Positions 48,021-64,000 of a DNA stretch of 64,000 bases are shown piece by piece; the first letter of the stretch is position 1; each line of letters begins with the position of its first letter. Source of the DNA: Eleginops maclovinus (lineage: Eukaryota > Chordata > Actinopteri > Perciformes > Eleginopidae). A model generated the notes under the pieces. That model saw only the letters and a list, made by a program, of their open reading frames with translations. It did no database searches and was not told where the DNA came from. A program made the translations under genes and the position numbers. The stretch covers positions 10,292,744-10,356,743 of the forward strand of contig NC_086356.1 of the NCBI RefSeq assembly GCF_036324505.1. The letters are read 5' to 3'.

Positions 48021-48793
48021 TAGTCAAAGATGGAGTCGGGATCTGCGAGGCCGTGTGCTTGTGCATGCAGGCTTGCGATTTTTTCTCACTCTTCCAGCTC
48101 CGCACATTTGATCTCCTCTTCGCTCGCAGACGTGTGGGAACGACGGCGTGAATCCAAAAAGCAGAAGACCGAGAAGAGTGGTTTGTGGAGAGGGTTGCTT
48201 TTCTTTGTTTTATGGACAACTTTTTCTCCCCTCTTTTTGCCTACAACGGATTGTCCCTCCCTTGGCTAGATACTATTCATGATTTCAGAGGAGGAGGTGG
48301 TTGTTCAGATAGAGGAGGGGAGGAGGGGGGAGGGTGTCCACTGTGAGTTGTAGCCAATTTTACGTAAATGCTCAGAAGCTCAGTGCAAACTTGGAAGTTG
48401 CAAAGGTCGACATTTGAAGATTGAGTGTTTATTTATGCGATTTAAGGGAGGGAAAACAGCGGCAGGAGTTAAGAGTCAATCCCGCGCTGCGCATCTGGAA
48501 GCTCGCTCCAAAACTTGATCAGGACACGATTTAACGCCTTGTGGACAGATAGACGCGTCCTGCGCCTTATTGGGCTGTTATCGTAGTGTAATGGGTCTCT
48601 GAGGGGGACATTTCCACGGTGCTGCATGTGTATGCAGCCTATAGGCGGTTGTGCAATCTAACAAGTCGTCAGTATTGTGCCGTGGGCTGTGAGCTGGCAG
48701 GAATGGCTTGCAGAGCAGATCTCTAACGTGAAGGAGGCGTATAGGCCGCTCACAGATGTATGGCGGAGAAAACGTAAAGATTTCAAGAACAGG
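48021..48793 (+). ncRNA. Possible first exon of the microRNA primary transcript
   Basis: CpG-rich, non-coding sequence after the predicted promoter, ending at a possible donor (AAGAACAG then GTAATA). Only very short frames open here, for example 24 codons from 48279. The exon extent is a guess; transcription in this direction is inferred from the microRNA hairpins downstream. Confidence 0.3.
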
Positions 48794-48799
48794 TAATAT

Positions 48800-49640
48800 A
48801 AAATAATCAACACATTGATGTGTTTTATGGGAATAAACGGATCGATCAAAGACAAGTAAGCTGCATGGTGATTTCGAGATTTCCAGCGATTTTTTCCTTT
48901 CATGGTATATATTCTGTATGTTGTGTAACAACGCGGTGATTGTGCAAACTTGTAGGACCGACTTCGCTTTTATTTTCGACGTTGTTGCAGTTAATTGTTA
49001 AGTTATTTCACTATTTAGACAAATGCAACTTTTTACAAAGTTTTTTTATCTCTTTTTTGAAGAAAATACTTTGATTCGTCGGAGCCTTCCTGTGCTTTTC
49101 TTTAAAGAAATCATTTGGAAGACGGAATTAAAATACTGAAATGATCCAAATGTATTTTATAGTTTATGTATTTAAGGTGGCAGGGGGCAGTTTTTGAAGC
49201 TTTGGAAGGGTGTCTTCCCCCCTTGTCTCCAACCTCCCATTTCTCCCCCAAAATTAGAATGCATGTCATTCACTGGAGAGAATAGTATGGGCCCACATGC
49301 TGGGAAATACCCATTCTCCCAGTGAGAGAGTAACCAATGCTGCTTAATTTAGGAAGTTTAACTCCACCTCTGTGTTAAGCTGTAGAATCCGATCTGTCTC
49401 ACGGATGCAGAATTAATACTTCCAATAATTTCACCTTAAATTGTCTGATTTGTTTGCAGTAAAATAATTAAAGTTAGCAAACTTAAAAATCTGTCTGTGA
49501 GTTAACTATGTTCGATTAGATTCTTTCAAAAAATAAAAGTACACACGTTTATAATTATTATCAGTTATATGATTTTTTTTTTTTTTTTTTTTGTGGAACA
49601 GGGTGGATAGTTGAGTCAGTGTGCAGTGGAGTCTGATGGT
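48800..49640. other. Spacer between promoter block and hairpins
   Basis: AT-rich sequence with no exon recognised, presumed to lie within the primary microRNA transcript. A run of 20 T lies at 49573-49592. Confidence 0.45.
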
Positions 49641-49646
49641 GTCCAT

Positions 49647-49732
49647 GTTGTTGTCCACTGCCCTTTTTCTGTTGCACTACTGGACATTAAGGTGAGCAGT
49701 GCAATATTAAAAGGGCATTGGCTGATGAAACA
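49647..49732 (+). ncRNA. mir130c: miR-130c precursor hairpin
   Basis: The 3' arm at 49697-49718 starts CAGTGCAATATTAAAAGGGC, identical over its 22 bases to zebrafish miR-130c as I remember it, with the family seed AGTGCAA. The 5' arm at 49660-49681 (GCCCTTTTTCTGTTGCACTA...) pairs with it across a 15-base loop at 49682-49696, and the stem continues outward (CCACTGCCC against GGGCATTGG). The 5' arm has the layout of known miR-130 passenger strands. The miR-130/301 family silences mRNAs with TTGCACT sites. It lies 0.48 kb before miR-301c on the same strand. Confidence 0.9.
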
Positions 49733-50120
49733 GACACACACCTTCCTCTACTGCTCTGACTTAACCTGCACATCGGGTGATGGGGATTGCCTTAAATGTA
49801 CATATTGGTTGTGTGTGTGCAACTAGCTTCATAAGGATAAAAAAAAAAACCTCCTCTCTGTTTGTGTGCTTTATTCTGTAGGAATAGATACAGAATAACA
49901 TTTTTCTGAACTCTATATTTCCTTTCAAGCCCACACTCAACAGCCATTTTTGCTTAAAGGCAAAATAAATGAGCTAAATTGAAATTTCAAAACATTTCAA
50001 GCAACTCTCACTTGCTTTTTTTGTATTCATCTCTTTATGTTACCCAAATCCAGGCATTGTTTCATATGTAAATGTAATTGGAGTTTGGCAGTGAAGAATG
50101 GCTGTCCACGTGCTGACACA

Positions 50121-50209
50121 TGCTGAGGTCAGCTGCTTTGACAATGTTGCACTACTGTACCATCCATTCTAGCAGTGCAATAGTATTGTCATAGCATTTG
50201 GCCTCAGCT
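50121..50209 (+). ncRNA. mir301c: miR-301c precursor hairpin
   Basis: The 3' arm at 50173-50194 starts CAGTGCAATAGTATTGTCAT and shares its first 18 bases with miR-301a; it ends CATAG where miR-301a has CAAAG, as I recall for zebrafish miR-301c. The 5' arm at 50135-50156 (GCTTTGACAATGTTGCACTA...) pairs with it, and the base of the stem closes through GCTGAGG (about 50122) against CCTCAGC (about 50202). Same seed as miR-130c, so both mature products should share most targets. Presumed to be processed from one primary transcript with miR-130c. Confidence 0.9.
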
Positions 50210-53200
50210 CACACTAAACTGGTGCTAAAAGGCTCATTTCAAACGGGTTTGTGTAGAAGTGGAGCTGATGACTGAGAGCAGGTGGTGTTGCACAGCGAGC
50301 ATCCTAAACTGTTTACACACCTCAGTATTTACAGAAGAGTGTACACACATTTGTAGGCTAACACTATAGACGTAAATCTATAGTTAGTAAATTGTGCGTT
50401 TAAAGGACAAAAACAAATGATCAAATGAGTTTTCCAAAATTATAATATTGATTTGTCCTTGTTGTTTGATGGTGCATTGAAAGTCATCTTTTTAATTTAC
50501 ACAAAGGCTCATGAAAAATGTAGTTTATTATTTCAAGTGAATTTCAGAATCAATATGTGCGAACATTTAAATGAAAGGAAAAGTAATAAAACATATTTCT
50601 AATGCATTTTAATACCTGAAACTTTGTTGGTATTTGAACTGAATGGTTTAAATGTTATGGTAAATTAAGTCCTCAGTTAGATCCATAGTTTTTTCCAATG
50701 GGGGGGGGGGGCGTTCTTTACCTGTGTTTTGTTTTGTCATTACATCAAACACTGTGTATCTGTGTGCTGATGGTAAAATAAGCAGATGGGGGAGAAAAAA
50801 AAGTGGGCGGGAGAGGTTGATGTGTGTTTTTGAGCATCTTTGGTGGTAGCAGGTCGATAGGGGGAGGGGAGGTTTGGGAGGAATGTAGGGAGCAAGGCCC
50901 TCTCTTCCCTCTCGCGTTTGGCCTTCTCTTCTCTCTCTTTCTTTCTCTCCGTGTTGAGATTAGGTGTCACTGCTCCTGTGTGTGCCTCATGTTTGAACCG
51001 TAAAGTAAGACAGTAAAGAGGTTTGTTTGTTTTGATGACTATCAGCAGACCTCTCCGGCAGGAAATGTTTAAGCAGTCCAGCTTGCTGTTACACAGCAGT
51101 GGAAGCACACAAGTCATTAGAAAAAAAGAAAACCTCTATTGGGCACTAATGCAGATAAACGTTTCAGGGGAAGGAAAGATTGTGGTGTTTTGATGTCTGT
51201 CTGGCTTTTAAAAAGTATTGGTGTCAAAGTGCATTTATGTGATTGTACACTGAAGGGAAGTCAAAAAGAGACCTCAGTCACTTGACTGTGTGAAATTCTC
51301 CCTGAGTAAAGAACGTGACTTGTTTAGGCTTGCTTGCAATGCTTGCTGGGAAATCCTGGAATGTGTGGAATGGGGGACGGTGGTGCTTCTGCAGTTATCT
51401 GACTGCATAGAGCAGCAAGTATCCTGCATTGAAACCCAACATGTCAGGGGAGCTTTTTTTAGGCAGCCTTTTCATGTGCAGACCAAAGTACAGAGAATAA
51501 AAGCTTATGAGATAGCCACATCTGCATTTCATTAAATACATAGAACACAACATGCTCCGACTGCTACGCATGAAACAAATGTTTTTGTGTCTTTTAAAAT
51601 GTGTCAGGCCTGCTGTTCACATTTGGATGTGTATTCATTTCACTGTATGTAATAAAGCTTGTTTTTTAATATACATGAAATAACCTTTAGAAAATGTGTT
51701 AAGTAATAAACTGCTATTCAAAAATGTGATGCTAATATAAAATAAAGTTAAATGTTTATACGTTATACTTTTTGTGGTTTCCTAAAGATTTCTTTGATGT
51801 AAGAAATGTCTTCTTTTTTTGACTTCATTGAATAAAGATGAATAAATTGAAGTTTTCAATTGCTCATTGTTATTTTATGGAAAAAACTAATTAAAAGAGC
51901 AGAAATTATTGTATTTAAAAATGTATTGTTAGGTATCAGATACAAAAATCTCTTATAAATTTGAAATAGTCGTTTAAAAATATAACCCCTGGCTTTTATC
52001 TGAATAAAAGAAAAGAAAACTATGAATGAAACTGAAAAAAACAATTTATTTCCTCATAAAAGTCTATCTTATAATTGCACTTAAACATTGAAATCTCAGG
52101 CCTGATCACGGCCTGCTTGCAGTAGAAAGGGTAGTCCAAATACACTGTTTTCAAATAAGTTGGAATAATTTAGTTTTCAGACACATTCCTCTTTGTATTC
52201 CTATTTCATTTTCACTGATATGTTTGGAAGCAATTTAATCAATAAAGTGTTGAGAAGACATACACTTTATCAGTCACAATTTCATAAGAGGTAAACAATA
52301 TTTTAATATCAACACACTGTGAATGAGTTTGATTTGACAAACTGATGTCACTTAATTATAGTACTTTTGTGTGACATCTTAATACAGGAATTTCCTCTTG
52401 TAAACTTAGAATGCATAGCCATACTTAGTTCAACTGTATTTCTAGTTCTACAGGAAATTACAAGGCTTTCCAAGACACCAAAAATGCAGTTTTCAGTTAT
52501 TTGCATATTGAGTTAGGGGAACATGTACAACAATTACTTGCATACCTTTGATTGATGGGATGTCCTAACAGATCAAAAAAAGAACAACAATTTGAATATT
52601 TTCATCATTGTGGATGAAGAACCTGATGGAAAGAGCAGATAGAGTGGATGCACTATTCTGTCAAGTATTGTTTTTTTAAAAAAGGTCATTTTAATATCAT
52701 TTGACCTAAAATGTAAATAAGTCAATCTTAATGAGAAAGTCACACGTTTGCAAAGTTGATTGTTATTGTCTTCTGTGAAAATGAATACCATAGATCTTTG
52801 GCTTTGTATATAAAAAGCCACACCATAAAATGCTTGTCCTTTCTATAATCCAATTTAATATGAAGCTGTACCGACTTATTGCCACCCATAACTTTATATT
52901 TGAGGTGAAGCACCCAGTTCCTCCCTCTGAAACATAATTTGTACTTATAGGTTTACTTTGATGTCGTTTACATGAATGTTTCCTGATGTTTTATGATATA
53001 ATGAAAATGAATTCATGTTCAGGGACATCCTCAACAAAAAGCCCCCTCTCTTTAATAATATAATTGTGTGTGTGGAAACAGCTCCTATACGATAGAGCAG
53101 TGTGTTGTCTAAAGGACAGGAAGGAGGGGTCGCAGAGCAAGAAAAGTGTGTATGTTTGTCAAGAACATTTTAACAAGCCAGTAAGACTTGTTTGCACACT

Positions 53201-54714
53201 AAATATTACCAGTAGGCATGGGACATAGTTCAAGTTATTTCCTGCAGGTTTTCGCAATCATTTAGGTTGTTAAAGGATTACATTCAGAAACAAAGCCTAC
53301 ACATTTGCTGGCTATCCCCACTGAATGTTTATTCTAGTGTCAGGCTACCCAAGTCAAAGATATGCCTATTAAAATTGCATATATGCTATTAAAAAAAACA
53401 AAGTTAAAATCAATATCTGCATCAGTGGAAGGATGGGGACTTCCCTGTATGATTAGGTTTCAGTGAACATGAGATATCAGATAACTTCAAGGTTAGTTTA
53501 TGTACAAAGTGTGATATAACATTGAGGAGAAGCTAAATAGGAACTAGAGGCTGAAGATGTAAGCAGGTGAGAAAAAAAACATGAAAAATTGTAGAAAATG
53601 AAAAGCAAACGTACAATAGCAATAAATCCAGGTGACAAGCAGACAATGACGAAGGAAACACAAATGAGCTGAAATAGACTTGATACAGGAAATGAAATCA
53701 GTGTGCGTGTGAGGAGGTGCCAGAAAGTGGGGTGGCTCCTGATTTGGATATGCATGTAATGTTTTATTAGAAAGTGTAACAGCTGGACTATTAATAGATT
53801 ATATGATCCATGTGAAGGCCTCCTTATAGGTGCTCCTCAATCTAAATGTTGTGCTCTGGATAGAAGCAATGCAGGAGAACAGAATAAACTGCAAGAAACA
53901 CCGTCAATGAATCATTTCCCTCTTATATATGATCACATAACTGATATACTTTGAGGCAGATAAACAGTGTGTGTGTGAGAGAGACAACACATTCCTCTGA
54001 GCTCTCTCTTGATAAAGGTTTGCCTCCCGTGGGAGCAGGACTATCAGAACCGAGGAGAGGGCAAGAGGAAGATACAGATTGTGTGTATTATAGAACTGCA
54101 CAGGTGTGTGTTTCCACTATGACAACAGCAAAATAAGATTAGTTTTCATTAGGAGGGGATATATACAAAAACATGCAGCAGTTTTCTTACTGAATTTAAT
54201 TGGTAAAACATTGATTCATGTCATTGAGAAGAAAAAGATGGATCATTGTTTTGTCAAATAAAATATTTAGCATGCAGTATTCAGTTATTAGGCTAGCTAG
54301 CAGGCACACACAACACCTGACACACACATACAGGACCTGAGTCTGTTGGTGATTCACTGCCATCACATGGACAACAGATGCAATACAAAAAGGAAAGCTT
54401 TAAAGGGCCACCTTACCCAGATAATAAAACATAATGTTGTATGTTTTGTTCTGCTTCCTTTTGCCTGGGTTTTATTTTGAGTGTTTCTGAGATTTATGCC
54501 AAATATATAACAATATTTAAGTATTTTTTGGTGCCCACAGGGTCTTTAAAAAGGAAAAGCGCAACAGCAATGTTTATTTCCAGGACCCCTAGTTACTCTG
54601 AGTTTACTTTTTTGGGAGCAATCTCCATTGGAACTACTTCTTAACAAAAAAATAGCCCGTATGGGAAATGTCTGTCTGCCAGTTCTCTAATAAACATATA
54701 CTATCAAGTTAAAT
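50210..54714. other. Intergenic stretch, no gene recognised
   Basis: No exon or further microRNA hairpin recognised. Contains a C/G homopolymer (about 50700-50712), a purine/pyrimidine-biased tract at 50830-50950 and otherwise AT-rich unique sequence. An AATAAA at 51651-51656 followed by a T-rich stretch is a possible 3' end of the microRNA transcript. Confidence 0.5.
51651..51656 (+). terminator. Possible polyadenylation signal of the microRNA transcript
   Basis: AATAAA in GTATGTAATAAAGCTTG followed by TTTTTTAAT. A plausible signal on the right strand 1.5 kb after miR-301c, but AT-rich DNA nearby contains several other AATAAA matches. Confidence 0.25.
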
Positions 54715-54724
54715 AAAACTGATG

Positions 54725-55197
54725 AAAACAAATGATATAAAGGATTTATTGAAATGGTTCAGCAGAGGCTGCAGAAACAACGCATAGATACTTACTTCTC
54801 AAAATAATTAAAGATGCAGATGCAGCACTACATGTAACAATTGTTAAACACTACATATACATACAAACAAACACACACAGTCAGTAACCCCTTTTGCTTT
54901 GGACCCTAAAATCTTGTTGCATGGCATAGCACTTCATATCCACTAGGTGGGGCAATACCTTTGTTTTCTTTGTAAAGGAGTCACTTCAAGGCTGCATCGA
55001 ACTCTTTATATAAGCTCAGGTGCAAACAGTCACTCTAATCAGAGTCCATGAAATACAGAGTGTACTCTGTATCTCTTCTTATGAAACATCACAGCTGTCC
55101 TTATCACTGCCAGGAAGAGAGAAATGTTATAAACCATCAATGGAGTTCAGTAAAAAATCACGTATGTCATACTGCATCATATTTAATAATAATACCC
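54725..55197 (-). other. nt5c2l1: 3' UTR of the NT5C2-like gene (predicted extent)
   Basis: Sequence after the TAA stop, reading on the minus strand, up to the first canonical AATAAA (complement at 54745-54750). Length about 470 bases. Contains a near-CTCF motif at 54940-54952 (CCACTAGGTGGGG). Confidence 0.55.
54745..54750 (-). terminator. nt5c2l1: Polyadenylation signal of the NT5C2-like gene
   Basis: AATAAA on the minus strand (TTTATT on plus), the first after the stop codon at 55198. Confidence 0.55.
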
Positions 55198-61114
<5,917 letters not shown>

Positions 61115-61500
61115 GGCGTCCTGTCAAGTTTTGACGAAGCCTGCTGATGTTCTCCGCGTTCACATGCAGCTGCAGTCTGCCACTCAGCACTTTTTGCGGC
61201 CAGTCATCGCAACAGCATTGAAATGGTCAAAGTTACTCAGATGTTGTAGGCGTGGACATACGGGTCTTTTTTTCTATTTCGTAGCCTATTTCGTAGCCGT
61301 CGCAGGTTGGCACTGCTCCCTGTAACTTTTTGGCTTGTTGGCGAGGTAAACGACTGCCTGACTATCTGTTGAATTTGTCACGCACTCGTCTTGCGAGACA
61401 TTTAGCTTTTAAGACGCAGATTGTGTTATCACAGCCGCACACATGTGGCGGGGCTGCACGCTTGCGTAAGACCTAGGAGTTCCCGATGAAAGTCAGACCT
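61115..61500 (-). promoter_or_regulatory. nt5c2l1: Promoter region of the NT5C2-like gene
   Basis: The sequence before the start codon is moderately CpG-enriched (for example around 61190-61210 and 61430-61470) with no clear TATA box. The position of the transcription start is not determined. Confidence 0.4.
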
Positions 61501-64000
61501 GCTGTGACCCCGCCAGTGTTCATCAAAACAACTCATTTCATGTGTTTAGATCATGCATTTGTTATGGGTTTGTTTAAAAGCTGCATCGCACAGATGTATC
61601 ATCAGTAACGTATACTTTAAGTATTAAAAGGACAAACCTAACTTCATTGACTCTTTGAAAACAGTCAACCATATGTGGAGCAGACCACAAGTCAAACATC
61701 AGTGTGAACAGTTATGGATAAACAAAGCTTTCATCATCTCCCTGGACAGAAAGTAATCAATGTTATTCAGGAAATATTGAGGATTATTTATTTGTTTTAT
61801 TGCTCATTATTTCATAATTGAAAGGCCTTTTCTTTATTACAGAAAATCCTTCTTGTTGGATAGTGATAAAAACTTGCTTTTTTGGCAAGGGAACCTTTTC
61901 TGTTTTTATTCATAAAGCTTTGGAGAGGAGAAGCAGTTTGTTGTTTGAAGTGCAATGTTTTATGGAAGAAGCTATTATATTTTACGACTTTTGTTTCCCC
62001 ACTGCAGTAGTATTAGTATAGAGTATTTGGGGTCCTCTACTGTGAGCTCTGGTTGGCTTGGATGTCCATTTCCATCAAGAAATGACATTAACTACCCTTT
62101 AATCAGTAGGCGTGTTGGACAGGGAGATACACTCCAGTCAGTGATATTATTATATATGATAAGAAAATGATTATAATAACTTATTCAATGTTGTATAGAC
62201 AAGTGTTTGTGGATTGTTTAATTTATAACAACATGCATTTTGTGATGATAGTAAGTCAAATATAAATCTGATAGTTGTCATATAATAAGTCAGGCAGCAA
62301 ACTTAAGGTGCAGGTGAACACACATTGCTTATACACAAAAACACACCATCCAATTTGTGCTGACGTTTTTGCAACTGGACAATAGATGTTTTATCTGTTT
62401 AGCCAGAGGTTAAACGTGCAGACCCCACTGATAACTGAGGACAAAGATGAAGCCTCATATGTCAGAGTACAAAATAGGACTCAATCACCCAACAACAATA
62501 CATGAACATGCAAAAGACAAGTAAAAAAAAAGAGTGTTAAGCTACTTTTATTAGTCCAGCTGCATTGTTCAACTGCTGGGTTGATATTTCCAGTGATGGA
62601 GGAGCTGATACTACAGCTGAAGGTCAATAACACAAGAGGTATACATACACCAAAGTTTGACATCATCATATATGAATCCTATAATATAAATCCTTAAGAA
62701 ATGGTTAAGATCTTAGTGTTGAACCTACCTGGTGGTTAACAGATAATGAAGGTTAAAATGAGGGCACTGCTACAATATGCCATACAAGAGACCCGACTCT
62801 TAAAATAAATAAAATATGCATTAGACTGCTTGTGATTACAGTGTCGGATATTGAGGGTACTCGCCTGCAGTTTCATTGAAGAAGATCGGTGTTGCAGACA
62901 TTGACATGCATCCTTAATAAACATGAACTGCAATAACAAACGACATTTACGGAAGTAAACCACAGTGGGGAGCTCTTACCACACGCACACAGACAGGTGT
63001 CACTGATGATATCTGTGGGAGCAGAGGAACGTTTTAAACTGTTATCCTATACAACAAATAGGCTAATATATGCAAGAGTGCGTTTACATTTCTTTCAAAT
63101 TAGCTATTTTTCCTGTTTCTGTATTTCACCCATAGACTTTCCCATGAATGGAATAAATCAACAATTTAGGAAAGGGCCGTAGTTGCTTTATGGCATTAGA
63201 AACAGCAGGCAGGGCTTTGTCCTATTAAGATTATAAAAATCCTCATACCACAACTTCGATAGCTCATTAATCTACACATTATATCTCTTTGTTGAATTCA
63301 TACACAAACTGAATAAAGTCAACCTCTTTACAGGGGTTTACGGCAAAACATTCTTTTAGCTTTAATACCTGAAATTAAGTCTTAAATGTATATACTTTCC
63401 CGCAGTAAGATGACTGAAAATGAATGTTGATTTCAAAGTCATAACTTATTACAATGAAGACCAAAACATTGAAAAAATACAGCACAACCATACTGGGGGC
63501 TTTACGAGTCAGAAGGAAGAAACTATTACACAAGCCAAAAACAAATGAAACATACTAAGTGTTTTTTAAGAGTTTCCGGAAAATGTACTGTATCACAACA
63601 TATATCAACAGGTATGATACCATCATGGTATTCAGGACTTCCTCCATGTTGCACCCCTAAAGAGAGGACACCCTGGGTCTTTAGAAGAGTTCTGTCCACA
63701 TGTGAGCTGTCACTTGAACCTACCATCACCTGACCCCTTTGCTTGACTCACAGTATCCATGACGCCAGAGACCTCACCTGATCTCAAGCTGCTGACCAAT
63801 GAACCCTCCCCGAGGAGAGGAAGGTAGCGAAGGTGAAACCCACCACCTCTCACAGCCCCTAGATACATGTGAGTCAGGTGCGAGTCTAAAGATTGCCTCC
63901 TATAGAAGATCCCCAGAGATCATACATGTTGAGGTCAATAGCAATCAATCCCTGGGTGATAAATAACCAAGGGAATGTAGTAATTGTATAGTGATTAATA
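61501..64000. other. Flanking DNA, no gene recognised
   Basis: AT-rich sequence with no recognisable exon or RNA gene. The segment at about 63600-63860 is GC-richer with several splice-like signals on the minus strand, but its frames match no family I know. Confidence 0.45.

Noticed and set aside
48279..48353. 24-codon frame beginning MISEEEVV in the predicted microRNA first exon
   Set aside because: Too short, repetitive GAG/GGG composition and no matching downstream coding exon.
49573..49592. T run as a transcription terminator
   Set aside because: It lies upstream of the hairpins; an RNA polymerase III unit is not supported, and the run is more likely a simple repeat.

Overview
The window is vertebrate nuclear DNA, most likely from a teleost fish. 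Evidence: two genes made of small exons with GT-AG introns, long TG microsatellites, a hAT-like element and L2-type LINE remnants of the fish kind, and a microRNA pair whose sequences match, from memory, zebrafish miR-130c and miR-301c. There is no bacterial gene organisation. Almost all long open frames are chance or repeat-encoded; the real coding content is in short exons.

Layout. (1) 1-18.6 kb: gene-poor DNA with two long TG microsatellites, smaller simple repeats and an L2 LINE remnant; no exon recognised. (2) 18.65-40.27 kb, plus strand: complete sppl3, a Golgi intramembrane aspartyl protease of the signal peptide peptidase family. It has 11 coding exons encoding 378 residues, an 11.4-kb first intron carrying a 1.26-kb foldback element and a small inverted-repeat element, and a long 3' UTR containing a 210-bp TG tract. 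(3) 40.3-47.8 kb: intergenic DNA with a decayed AT-rich tandem repeat, a hAT-like non-autonomous element with an 8-bp target duplication, and a 51-bp near-perfect palindrome. (4) 47.85-50.21 kb, plus strand: a CCAAT-rich, CpG-rich promoter-like block followed by two microRNA hairpins assigned to miR-130c and miR-301c. I read this as a microRNA transcription unit with no protein-coding host. (5) 50.2-54.7 kb: no gene recognised. (6) 54.72-61.2 kb, minus strand: a complete gene for a cytosolic purine 5'-nucleotidase II paralogue (NT5C2-like, probably nt5c2l1), 17 coding exons and 498 residues, with all HAD-type catalytic motifs but without the acidic C-terminal tail of NT5C2. (7) 61.5-64 kb: no gene recognised.

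The three transcription units have unrelated jobs: Golgi protein shedding, post-transcriptional silencing, and purine nucleotide turnover. The microRNA unit and the NT5C2-like gene are convergent. The least expected items are the microRNA cluster with its triple-CCAAT promoter, the foldback element whose arms look like a duplicated promoter plus first exon, and the 51-bp palindrome.
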